The translations under genes were made by a program, and so were the position numbers. From Lactiplantibacillus plantarum (lineage in GTDB: Bacteria > Bacillota > Bacilli > Lactobacillales > Lactobacillaceae): a stretch of 64,000 bases of DNA. The notes beneath the pieces are model-generated. The model saw only the letters and a list, made by a program, of their open reading frames with translations, was not told where the DNA came from and searched no databases. The DNA lies in contig NZ_CP039121.1 in NCBI RefSeq assembly GCF_014131735.1, positions 1,798,001 through 1,862,000 of the forward strand. Reading direction: 5' to 3'. This document shows, one piece after another, positions 25,092 through 33,392 of the stretch (the stretch's first letter is position 1; every line of letters begins with the position of its first letter).

Positions 25092-25844
25092 ATGTTCACA
25101 TTGTTACGACAAGAAAATCGAAAATTAATGCACCATCGTGTGATTCAACTGTTTATTCCATTTATAATGATTTTTCAATTCATAATTGCGATATATGCCG
25201 CTCACTACCCACAGCTACTAACGCCATATGATGCATTTGTAAACAACGACTACGGCTTTATTCCGCTACTATTTTTGGCAATCACAATTGGCAGCACTTA
25301 TTTAACGAATGAACGGCAAAATGGCACGTTACGAGCGCTACTTTATCGCAGTTATTCGCGGACCCAAGTCTTAGTCAGCAAATGGCTCACGATACTCGGT
25401 CTGATGATTGGCTTATCTGGCTTTAGCACCCTCATGAGTCTCGGACTGAAGTTGAGCTTCTTTCGGCGGTTACCTAATTACGGTACAATTTGGCACACTT
25501 GGGGTCTGAACATGCTATCAACAGGACTGACCCTACTATTTTTAATGAGTGTCGTCTTACTATTGGGCACCCTATTCACCAGTTCAACACCAGCCATTCT
25601 GACCGGCATCATTGGGTACTTTATTGTGACCATTTTCAATCAACTTTGTTTTTATTTATACGCCAAAGTCAGCTGGTTAAAGTGGAATCCGCTCAACATG
25701 ATCAATCTAGGCGAGCAAATCCAAACACCACAACTACAACAATTAACCCGACTAAATCTATCCACGCTGGCGATTGGTTATATCGCCTATCTACTGTTAT
25801 TCTTAACGCTTGCCAACTATTCTTTTCAAACCCGTAACGTTTAA
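25092..25844 (+). CDS. ABC-2 type transporter permease
   Basis: A 250-residue membrane protein with six hydrophobic segments. The N-terminal R-Q-E-N-R-K-L and Y-L-T-N-E-R-Q-N-G-T-L-R-A-L-L-Y-R segments are typical of BcrB/LctE-like permeases, the latter lying in the cytoplasmic loop that contacts the ATPase. AAGGAGG precedes the ATG. Together with the ATPase upstream it should form a complete exporter, possibly for antimicrobial peptides. Confidence 0.85.
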   Translation: MFTLLRQENRKLMHHRVIQLFIPFIMIFQFIIAIYAAHYPQLLTPYDAFVNNDYGFIPLLFLAITIGSTYLTNERQNGTLRALLYRSYSRTQVLVSKWLTILGLMIGLSGFSTLMSLGLKLSFFRRLPNYGTIWHTWGLNMLSTGLTLLFLMSVVLLLGTLFTSSTPAILTGIIGYFIVTIFNQLCFYLYAKVSWLKWNPLNMINLGEQIQTPQLQQLTRLNLSTLAIGYIAYLLLFLTLANYSFQTRNV

Positions 25845-25890
25845 AAGCATCCAGCCGGTCAAATAAGATTACTGACCGGCTGGATGCTTT
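25844..25890. terminator. Bidirectional intrinsic terminator
   Basis: Perfect 18-base inverted repeat 25844-25861 with 25873-25890 (core GCATCCAGCCGGTCA), between two convergent operons, with short A and T runs on the two sides. Confidence 0.9.
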
Positions 25891-25916
25891 ATCGATTAAT
25901 TGTTAATTTCATCATA

Positions 25917-26975
25917 TTAGCGTAACTGTCGCACAACTTGCCAAAAGTAGCGACTCCAGCGCGGTTGATAAATCCAAGCAATCAGACCAATTAATGTTGC
26001 TGACCAAACTACTGCTACATATGACCAACTCGTCTGTGGTGCCAGCATAACGTCGGTAATCAATTTAGTCAGTATGATGCTCAACCCTATCAGCATTGGT
26101 ACCCGCCAAGCCGGTAACAAAATCGCTTGGTGGTCACGCTCCGTGATTTGCTGGGCGCTCAAATACCGACCAAGTATCCCGCCCAAGCCCCAGACTAGAC
26201 ATCCAATTGCGATACCCAACAACCAGTGTTGATTGAGGAACGCCAACAAATAATTACCAGGTTGACCGAATGACCGTATCAATACAAACCAACTGATTGG
26301 TTTAACGACTGCATAGCCGACGAGCATTGCCATTACCAGGTTAGGCGTGACCAATAACACTAATGCAGAAGCGGTCATCAAAATCAGTGCAACGAGCGTG
26401 GTACTGATTACATTGCCGCCCCAGACCCACCAATTGAATTGCGCGAAATAAATTCCGGGAATATTCTGTACCAGCACCAGCAGAACCATTAATTTCGCCG
26501 AACTATACGCAATGATCGTCGTTAAACTATAGCTCAAAAACGTCGCACCAAAAATAGCTGCTCGGCGAAATCCTAAGCTCTGTAACCACTCATTCTGATG
26601 CCGGTAACGTGGAATGGCAATGAGTGCTATGCCCACTAAAATACTGATTCCCCATAGAAAATCATTTGGTTCAACATTACTCCCAACGCGCAAATTCGCC
26701 AATAATCCCCGCCGATCAGCATGATAAACTTGTAAATATTGATTCAAGTACTGCTGTTTCGAAGGTGCTACTAAGCCATCTACATCCTGATACTGTTGCC
26801 GCCGGTGGTCGTATTTAAGACCTGAAATTAGCATGTCATGATTCTGATCTAGCATTTGCCAGTGTTGATTCATTCTGAAGCCAGTCCACGCCCCCAGTGC
26901 TATAAACAAAATCAGCATACCAATGAGAAGTGGCGCATGCTGCCAAATAATCAAGTGCCCCAATTTTTTATTCAT
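25917..26975 (-). CDS. ABC-2 type membrane subunit (YtrC/D-like)
   Basis: A 352-residue membrane protein with one N-terminal helix, an extracytoplasmic segment of about 80 residues, then six or more hydrophobic segments. The layout resembles the membrane subunits of the B. subtilis Ytr transporter, but I cannot assign it to one subunit. The start overlaps the end of the previous permease gene by four bases. It is the last gene of the GntR-ABC operon. Confidence 0.72.
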   Translation of the reverse strand: MNKKLGHLIIWQHAPLLIGMLILFIALGAWTGFRMNQHWQMLDQNHDMLISGLKYDHRRQQYQDVDGLVAPSKQQYLNQYLQVYHADRRGLLANLRVGSNVEPNDFLWGISILVGIALIAIPRYRHQNEWLQSLGFRRAAIFGATFLSYSLTTIIAYSSAKLMVLLVLVQNIPGIYFAQFNWWVWGGNVISTTLVALILMTASALVLLVTPNLVMAMLVGYAVVKPISWFVLIRSFGQPGNYLLAFLNQHWLLGIAIGCLVWGLGGILGRYLSAQQITERDHQAILLPAWRVPMLIGLSIILTKLITDVMLAPQTSWSYVAVVWSATLIGLIAWIYQPRWSRYFWQVVRQLR

Positions 26976-28042
26976 CTCACAACTTCCCCCAGTTGATGGT
27001 AACGACGGCCAACACGATAGACGAGCAGTGCCATCATAGTCAGCACGATTCCGACCAATTCATACCACGGCGCAATTGTTCCCATCAAAGGCAGTAGTAG
27101 GATGTCCCCAAGTGTTGAGCCAATACTCAAACTAATCAAAGCACTGGCGATAACCCCATTAAATAGCGATTGTTGCCGCAATGTGGTGATATCCGCTGAC
27201 CATTGACGACAGGCCACCCAAGTTAATCCTAGTAGCATCAGCAAGCCCACTAATGCCATGATTGCCGCTACCCCGTAGTGAACATGTAACCGGATACTAG
27301 GCAACGACTGAATGTGAAACCACCGCAACCACATATTTGTCCGCGTTAACATTCCCGACGCCCAACGCCAGGTCAGAGTGCTGATCAGGATTGCTAACCA
27401 TAACCGCTGATTAAAGCTCCCCACCAGCCAAGCAAGCATAATTAGGCACCCACTGACCATCGTCACTGCCACACTACTTCCCAAGAGGGCGGCCCCGTTA
27501 CGGTATTGCTGATAAACTTGGGGGATTGCAGCCGTGATCCAGCCATAATAAATCACTTGACTTACAAAAACGGTGACCATTAATAGCAGCCCGAGCCGCA
27601 GCTGTTGCCACCAAATTTGCCAACGCGTAACACCTAAACCAGCCATAAACTCGAAGCGGTGTGTGCGACGACCCCAGAATGCAAGCAGCAAACCGCTGAC
27701 GAGTCCCAAAACATAATACAAACGGTTGGGTTGTTGGGCCCGCACTGCCTGATTGGGATCCGTAGAAGTGTATTCGCCAGGCCAAAAAAACTGGTCAAGA
27801 TGTTCATAATAAACATGCAGGCTAACCGCCGGACGACCGGCAACTTTATAGTCTTTCGGGTGTTTAACAAAATCTGCAGCGTTGATCCGTTCACCACGTA
27901 CACTCCGGGCATGTTCCACCTGCCAAGTATGTGTCACATTAATTGCCATTAATAAGCTCACTAACAGACACGTTGCCGTCACAAGTCGCACCCAAGGCCG
28001 ATTTTGTTGCCACCATAACCGTCTCAATTTTACAGTTGCCAT
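26972..28042 (-). CDS. ABC-2 type membrane subunit (YtrC/D-like)
   Basis: A 356-residue membrane protein. I chose the ATG at 28042, one base after the ATPase stop codon and directly after GGGGTGG; a longer frame would reach 54 bases into the ATPase gene without a good site. It has an N-terminal helix around residues 20-38, an external loop of about 85 residues, and then several helices, the same layout as the following gene. The two are probably diverged paralogues that form a heterodimeric membrane part. Confidence 0.75.
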   Translation of the reverse strand: MATVKLRRLWWQQNRPWVRLVTATCLLVSLLMAINVTHTWQVEHARSVRGERINAADFVKHPKDYKVAGRPAVSLHVYYEHLDQFFWPGEYTSTDPNQAVRAQQPNRLYYVLGLVSGLLLAFWGRRTHRFEFMAGLGVTRWQIWWQQLRLGLLLMVTVFVSQVIYYGWITAAIPQVYQQYRNGAALLGSSVAVTMVSGCLIMLAWLVGSFNQRLWLAILISTLTWRWASGMLTRTNMWLRWFHIQSLPSIRLHVHYGVAAIMALVGLLMLLGLTWVACRQWSADITTLRQQSLFNGVIASALISLSIGSTLGDILLLPLMGTIAPWYELVGIVLTMMALLVYRVGRRYHQLGEVVR

Positions 28043-28043
28043 T

Positions 28044-28937
28044 CTACACACCACCCCAAACAGCTTGCCGGTCGCCCAATTTAACTCGGAAAACATCTGT
28101 AATGGTCAACGGCTGGACGGCCATCATCAATGGTTGATTTTGTTGGAGCGCTGTCTCAATTGTCGGCGTGTAGTCCGCAAAGTACACTTCTAAGACCCGA
28201 CCGTAAACTTTAATCAGCTGCCCATGCTCTTTCACAACCGCTGGTATATGCTTATCTGCAAAAACAAGCTGAAACTTGCGGGCCGTTGCCCGTAAACTTT
28301 CTAGGTCGTAATCAGCAACTAATTCATGATGTTGCAAAAACAGCACTTGGTCGCATAAACCGTCAAGTTCATCAAGATTATGTGATGAAATCAAGAAACT
28401 GACGCCGTGTTCGGCGACCTCCTCAACCATATAGGCTACAATCCGCTCGCGCACGATGATATCCAAACCATCAAACGGCTCATCCAAAATAATATATGGC
28501 ACGTGACTCGCTAACGCTAGCAAGATTTGAAATAACATCTGCTGACCCTTTGATAACCGCTGGTAGTAGCTTTTGGTTGATAAATGCTCGGCCGCTAATA
28601 ACGCTGTTAGTTGCGATTGGTCAAAGTCATCGTAAGCCAACGCGTATGTCGTTATGATCTGTCGCAACCGTTGACCACCAAAAAAGTGACGTTGTGTATC
28701 AATATAAAATAATTTTTGCCGACAGTATGGTTGCTGCAAAGTCGACTGCCCCTCAATCACTAATTCGCCTTCGTCCGCCAAATAGTGATCAGCCATCGTC
28801 CGAAAGAGCGTCGTCTTTCCAACGCCGTTCCGCCCGACCAACCCAACGATTCGACCTGGCTGCCAAGTAAAAGTAATCCCCCTTAATATTTCACGATTAT
28901 CAATCCGCTTACTTAATGCTTTAACTTGGATACTCAT
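28044..28937 (-). CDS. ABC transporter ATP-binding protein (YtrB-like)
   Basis: A 297-residue ATPase with Walker A G-R-N-G-V-G-K-T-T, the signature region Q-R-L-S-K-G-Q-Q-M-L (an S-K-G-Q variant), Walker B Y-I-I-L-D-E-P-F-D-G-L-D and the H-loop I-S-S-H-N. A long C-terminal extension after about residue 215 is typical of this subgroup. The ATG at 28937 lies inside the end of the GntR gene, preceded by GGGGGAG. It powers the two membrane subunits downstream. Confidence 0.88.
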   Translation of the reverse strand: MSIQVKALSKRIDNREILRGITFTWQPGRIVGLVGRNGVGKTTLFRTMADHYLADEGELVIEGQSTLQQPYCRQKLFYIDTQRHFFGGQRLRQIITTYALAYDDFDQSQLTALLAAEHLSTKSYYQRLSKGQQMLFQILLALASHVPYIILDEPFDGLDIIVRERIVAYMVEEVAEHGVSFLISSHNLDELDGLCDQVLFLQHHELVADYDLESLRATARKFQLVFADKHIPAVVKEHGQLIKVYGRVLEVYFADYTPTIETALQQNQPLMMAVQPLTITDVFRVKLGDRQAVWGGV

Positions 28938-29310
28938 CCCGTGACTCCCCCTTTTGATAAGCCGTGGTCACCCACGCCTGAACTTGCTGCGCACTGATTC
29001 CTAAAAATTGTGCTTCCGTTAACAGTGATTGTAAGCGCGTCTGAAGATCATCAACCGCATTCGAATCAATTGCAATCTGACTCGATTCACTCACAAACGT
29101 CCCCCGACCTTTTACAGTATACACGGCTCGCTGATGCTCCAAGATTTGATAAGCCTTACTGACCGTGTTCGGATTAAGGTGCATTTCTGACGCCATTGCT
29201 CGAATTGAAGGCAATTGATCCCCTGGTCGTAAGACTTCCTGAACGATCTGCTGCTTAATCTGCATAACTAACTGTTCGTAATACGGTGCCCCATTAGTTG
29301 CAAACGGCAT
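28921..29310 (-). CDS. GntR family regulator (YtrA subfamily)
   Basis: A 129-residue regulator with a GntR winged helix at about residues 12-75 (P-G-D-Q-L-P-S-I-R-A-M-A-S-E-M-H-L-N-P-N-T-V, then K-G-R-G-T-F-V) and only a short C-terminal tail. This is the hallmark of the YtrA subfamily that represses ABC transporter operons. I chose the ATG at 29310 after GAGGTGATAAA; the frame is open further upstream, but that part crosses the promoter. It is the first gene of the ABC operon and probably represses it. Confidence 0.87.
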   Translation of the reverse strand: MPFATNGAPYYEQLVMQIKQQIVQEVLRPGDQLPSIRAMASEMHLNPNTVSKAYQILEHQRAVYTVKGRGTFVSESSQIAIDSNAVDDLQTRLQSLLTEAQFLGISAQQVQAWVTTAYQKGESRDEYPS

Positions 29311-29336
29311 TTTATCACCTCGGTATTGTGTACTAC

Positions 29337-29384
29337 GTGTATTACTACAACTAGTACAATAACACACTAATTTGAGTTTGACAA
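29337..29384 (-). promoter_or_regulatory. Promoter and likely GntR operator of the ABC operon
   Basis: On the minus strand TTGTCA (29384-29379) and TATTGT (29361-29356) are 17 bases apart. An imperfect palindrome, GTGTATTACTA (29337-29347) with TAGTACAATAACAC (29352-29365), overlaps the -10 box, the expected position for autorepression by the YtrA-like protein. Confidence 0.65.
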
Positions 29385-30005
29385 CTCAACAATCATATTC
29401 CTGGCACAAAATGATTACCTCAAACGTGAGTGCGACATCATTACAGTATGCCAAATTACTGAAAAGAGTCTTAAATTTGGTTGCCAGTTCATCAGTGCTT
29501 GTTCATCCTATTCCGACCTCCGGGACCCCTGCTCGCATGACAGATGAACGGCCACTCAACTTAGTGCAATTGGTCGCCGAATTCAATTACTGCTTGGAAC
29601 ATTGAACAAACGTTAATGTGGTCTCAGTTGTTTGGAATCTCAGTCATAATATGGTGACTGAGAATTAATGAACGAATCACAGTTCGATTATCAAACTGAC
29701 AGTTACTGATAAAATTGCTGTCTCTAAAATAGCAACGACCAAGCCAGCAAAAGTTGGGGACATCCCTGTCAGCCATTCGAATACCTTCCCAACTGGAAGG
29801 CATTTCGGCCAATGCTCAGCACTGCCAGAGTGTGTGGTTCAGACGGCTTGAGACTGAGGATTAGCCCAACTAAGGCGTTAAGCGGTAAACTCATCGTGTC
29901 GCTACCCGGAAGGCTCATCGGACCCGAACACGTTTCGTCAATATGGCATTAAGACGTGGGTTGCGGCTTAAATCAGTGTCCACCACGTTTTAACATCTAC
30001 ATAAG
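29385..30005. other. Unexplained 620-base spacer
   Basis: No convincing gene. The part from about 29740 to 30000 is richer in G and C than normal spacers here. It contains a stem-loop (ACCTTCC with GGAAGGC around 29783-29802, extendable with mismatches) and another pair (AAGACGTGG near 29960 with CCACGTTTT near 29990). On the minus strand at about 29390-29560 there are protein-like pieces (V-M-R-A-G-V-P-E-V-G-I-G, then T-S-T-D-E-L-A-T-K-F-K-T-L-F) broken by stops. It could be a decayed gene plus an unrecognised structured RNA or repeat. Confidence 0.35.
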
Positions 30006-30052
30006 CAAAAAAAACGCCTGACCAATCAGCACCTTTAGCTGGTTAGTCAGAC
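30006..30052 (-). terminator. Intrinsic terminator of rpoD
   Basis: GCCTGACCAATCAGC (30016-30030) pairs, with wobbles, with GCTGGTTAGTCAGAC (30038-30052). Eight T follow on the minus strand. Confidence 0.88.
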
Positions 30053-30067
30053 GTCATCATCTGGTGA

Positions 30068-31174
30068 TTATTCCAAGAAATCTTTTAACTGTTTACTACG
30101 TGATGGGTGGCGTAACTTCCGTAGCGCCTTGGCTTCGATTTGGCGGATCCGTTCACGGGTCACACCGAAGACTTTTCCAACTTCTTCCAGTGTCCGGGTC
30201 CGACCATCATCAAGTCCGAACCGTAAGCGTAAGACGTTTTCTTCCCGGTCCGTCAAGGTATCAAGGACACCTTCCAGTTGTTCTTTCAACAATTCATAAG
30301 CCGCGGCATCCGCTGGTGAGGTTGCGTCTTGGTCTTCGATGAAGTCACCTAAGTGTGAATCGTCCTCTTCACCAATTGGCGTTTCCAATGAAACGGGTTC
30401 TTGTGCGATCTTCAAGATTTCACGAACCTTTTCCGTTGGCATGTCCATTTCAGCCCCAATTTCTTCAGGAGTTGGTTCGCGCCCTAAATCTTGTAACAGT
30501 TGCCGTTGAATTCGAATTAATTTGTTAATGGTTTCGACCATGTGCACTGGAATCCGAATGGTCCGCGCTTGGTCGGCAATTGCCCGCGTAATTGCTTGGC
30601 GAATCCACCAAGTCGCGTACGTTGAGAACTTGAATCCTTTACGGTAATCAAACTTTTCAACGGCCTTCATTAGCCCCATGTTACCTTCTTGAATCAAATC
30701 AAGGAATTGCATTCCCCGACCCACGTAACGTTTGGCAATCGAAACGACCAACCGTAAGTTGGCTTCGGCTAATTCTTGCTTGGCAGATTCATCACCTTGT
30801 TCGATTCGGAGTGCTAAAGCGACTTCTTCGTCAGCCGTTAACAAGTCGACACGACCAATTTCTTTCAAATACATCCGCACGGGATCATTGATTTTAATTC
30901 CAGAAGCCGAGCCAGCGTCACTAAGTTCCTTCTTAGAAACTTTTTTGACACTTTTGACCGCTCGAGCATCAGGATCACCTTTTTCATCAACAACACTAAT
31001 CCCAGCATCTTCAACCTTTTGTAATAATTTATCAATGCCACTAGCATCTAGTTTGTAAGGCGCTGCTAATTTATCTGATAATTCATCATATTGAATGCTA
31101 CCAGTTTTCTTATATTCCTTAATTAATGCTTTAACGGCTTTGTCGTATTCCGTCGTTGCTTTTGCCTTTGCCAT
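30068..31174 (-). CDS. rpoD: RNA polymerase primary sigma factor RpoD (SigA)
   Basis: A 368-residue housekeeping sigma factor. The acidic/lysine-rich N-terminus contains region 1.1. Region 2 has [25 protein letters not shown] and the -10 binding helix with Y-A-T-W-W-I-R-Q-A. Region 3 follows, and region 4 has the -35 helix-turn-helix with [11 protein letters not shown]. Length and order match Firmicutes SigA. It is downstream of dnaG as in most Firmicutes and ends at a good terminator. Confidence 0.97.
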   Translation of the reverse strand: MAKAKATTEYDKAVKALIKEYKKTGSIQYDELSDKLAAPYKLDASGIDKLLQKVEDAGISVVDEKGDPDARAVKSVKKVSKKELSDAGSASGIKINDPVRMYLKEIGRVDLLTADEEVALALRIEQGDESAKQELAEANLRLVVSIAKRYVGRGMQFLDLIQEGNMGLMKAVEKFDYRKGFKFSTYATWWIRQAITRAIADQARTIRIPVHMVETINKLIRIQRQLLQDLGREPTPEEIGAEMDMPTEKVREILKIAQEPVSLETPIGEEDDSHLGDFIEDQDATSPADAAAYELLKEQLEGVLDTLTDREENVLRLRFGLDDGRTRTLEEVGKVFGVTRERIRQIEAKALRKLRHPSRSKQLKDFLE

Positions 31175-31255
31175 GTAGTAGCCTCCTATTTAGTATGCAT
31201 CTACCAGCTGATCGGTTGCAATACCGAGCCAACCTTAAGTATATCATTTTCACGC

Positions 31256-33136
31256 CTAGTTATCAGCTCGTTGGACCTGCTGTTGTTGCCGATATAGGTC
31301 AATTAATGCCAACGTTAACTGCTGAACCAAATCACGATTACCGATCTGCTTGGCTGCCGTTAACTCGGCCTTCTTACTGTTGATTTGTTCTACCAGCGGC
31401 TGTTGATTCATGATCACATTGACTAGATCAGCAATCTCTTCCTTGGAAGATTCATTGGCCACGTCCATAAATTCCAAACTCGTGACGACAGGCTGTAAAT
31501 CTGAATCCGTCATAAAATCCGTAAAGTTGCCCAAATCAAATTGATTATGCGTTTTAAAATAAGCCTCCGCATACACCAAGATTTGTTGATACGAATCATG
31601 AACAAAATGAAAACCAGCAATCGCCATCACCCGTAACCAAACATCGTGGTCATTCAACAAACGGTACAGTAACAACCGCTCCGCTTTCTCTACCCGACTT
31701 AACGGGCCACTGTTCGTACTGCCATCCACCGTGGCTGGGGGTGGCCCTAGCGGCGCAGGTGCTGGTGGCGGAGCTACTTGCGGTTCATCCGAGTGACCAC
31801 CACCACGTCGAACGGCCTGCTGACCGACCAGTGATCGTAACTGTTGCTTTAAATCATCCTTATCAAGATCGAACTCCGCCACTAATTGGTTTAAATATAA
31901 ATCCTGTTCGACACTAGAGGACAGTTGTGCTAATTGTTGCAAGACCGCCTGTAAATAAGTCAATTGATCGGGCGTGTTTTGCAAGTTCAAATCATGTTTT
32001 AAATACTGCATTTCAAATGCAGTGGGCGTTTGCTTACCATCTTCAAATACTTGGACAAACTTCTCCTGCCCCTGAGCACGCAAATACTCGTCGGGATCCA
32101 TCCCATCAGGCATTTGGATTACACCCAGATTAAGGCGACTGTTGCCACCTAGCAATTTCAGAGCACGATCAGTCGCCTTTTGCCCCGGCATATCGCTATC
32201 GTAACAGACATATAAGGTGTCGGTAACGCGCTCAAGCATGTAAATCTGCTCATCAGTTAAGCTCGTCCCCATTGATGCGACCCCGTTCTGAATACCAGAA
32301 CGATAAGCCGCAATCACATCCATAAAGCCTTCAAACAGAACCACCGACTTTTGTTGTCGAATGGGGCCCCGTGCTAAGTCAAAGTTAAATAATACTGAAC
32401 GCTTGTTGAACAGCTTCGTTTCCGGACTATTCAAATACTTAGGTTCATTAGGTGATTTTTTGAGGATTCGACCTGAGAAAGCAATCACCCGACCACTCGC
32501 GTCTTTAATCGGAAACAAGACCCGGTCAACGAAGCGATCACGTAAGTCACCCGCTTGATTTTCAATGAACAGACCCGACTGCCGTAGTAGTTGGTAGTCG
32601 GACTGGTGTTCTTTAAAAAAATCTAACAAGAGCTGATTAGCAGGTGCATAGCCGATACCAAACGTTTTAATCGTCTCATCATCCAGCCCACGCTCGTGCA
32701 AGTACTTAAGCGCCGGTTCACCCAGTTCAGTATTCACTAAAATATGTTGATACATTTTAGCGCTATCCGCGTACAACTTTAACAGATCGGCTTGTTGCTG
32801 ATCCTTAGGTGCGGCCGGTTGTGACTGCGCCGTATAGCTCGCCGGCAAGTCAATGTGCCCAAAATCGGCCACCTTGACGACTGCTTCCGGAAAAGACAAG
32901 TTTTCGAGATCCATAATGAAGCTGAACACGTTGCCCCCACGGCCACAGCTGAAACAGTGAAAAATCTGCTTTTGCTCATTGACCGAAAAGGATGGCGTGC
33001 GCTCTTCGTGAAAGGGACACAGGCCAAATAAATTCTTACCAGCCTTCTTCAACTGAACGTATTGTCCAATAAAATCCGCAATGTTGACTGCTGAGCGGAC
33101 TTGCTCAACCTTTTCCTCGGGAATTCGATTGGCCAC
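31256..33136 (-). CDS. dnaG: DNA primase DnaG
   Basis: A 626-residue primase. The zinc-ribbon start has C-P-F-H-E-E-R-T-P-S-F and C-F-S-C-G-R-G-G. The TOPRIM domain carries V-V-L-F-E-G-F-M-D-V near residue 265 and D-S-D-M-P-G-Q-K-A as metal-binding segment. The C-terminal helicase-interaction domain is separated by a proline-rich linker (around residues 460-480). It synthesises RNA primers for replication together with the DnaB-type helicase. The rpoD gene follows after about 80 bases. Confidence 0.96.
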   Translation of the reverse strand: MANRIPEEKVEQVRSAVNIADFIGQYVQLKKAGKNLFGLCPFHEERTPSFSVNEQKQIFHCFSCGRGGNVFSFIMDLENLSFPEAVVKVADFGHIDLPASYTAQSQPAAPKDQQQADLLKLYADSAKMYQHILVNTELGEPALKYLHERGLDDETIKTFGIGYAPANQLLLDFFKEHQSDYQLLRQSGLFIENQAGDLRDRFVDRVLFPIKDASGRVIAFSGRILKKSPNEPKYLNSPETKLFNKRSVLFNFDLARGPIRQQKSVVLFEGFMDVIAAYRSGIQNGVASMGTSLTDEQIYMLERVTDTLYVCYDSDMPGQKATDRALKLLGGNSRLNLGVIQMPDGMDPDEYLRAQGQEKFVQVFEDGKQTPTAFEMQYLKHDLNLQNTPDQLTYLQAVLQQLAQLSSSVEQDLYLNQLVAEFDLDKDDLKQQLRSLVGQQAVRRGGGHSDEPQVAPPPAPAPLGPPPATVDGSTNSGPLSRVEKAERLLLYRLLNDHDVWLRVMAIAGFHFVHDSYQQILVYAEAYFKTHNQFDLGNFTDFMTDSDLQPVVTSLEFMDVANESSKEEIADLVNVIMNQQPLVEQINSKKAELTAAKQIGNRDLVQQLTLALIDLYRQQQQVQRADN

Positions 33137-33336
33137 TTTGCCACCCCATTTCTACTAACTAAAGTCTGACAAACCAACCAAATCATTGCCGCAATCAAAA
33201 GCCGCATCACGAAATTTGGATGCGACTTTGTGCGTGCAAACTTTTACAGAATATATACTACCACAAGTTTGACAGCAGTGCAATAATAAGTTGCCCTTAT
33301 TAGACATATTTGTCAAATTTGTTTGTCAGCAAACTA

Positions 33337-33374
33337 AAAAAGAAGCTACAGCGCGCTTGCTGTAACTTCTTTTG
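33337..33374 (-). terminator. Intrinsic terminator of glyQS
   Basis: AAAAGAAGCTACAGC (33339-33353) pairs with GCTGTAACTTCTTTT (33360-33374), one wobble, with T on the minus strand. Confidence 0.87.
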
Positions 33375-33392
33375 ATTATCCACAGTCCGTGC

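Noticed and set aside
27498..27952. Several frames of about 95 codons on both strands
   Set aside because: All lie within the ABC membrane subunit gene at 26972-28042 and lack translation signals.
29372..29605. 77-codon plus-strand frame after the GntR promoter
   Set aside because: It starts in the GntR promoter and has no ribosome binding site; the opposite strand looks more protein-like but is broken by stops.
29624..29812. 62-codon minus-strand frame
   Set aside because: No ribosome binding site and no family; it overlaps the structured spacer discussed in the findings.
29740..30000. Possible 6S RNA
   Set aside because: I found a long imperfect helix but could not build the closed stem with central bubble that 6S RNA needs, so I did not name it.
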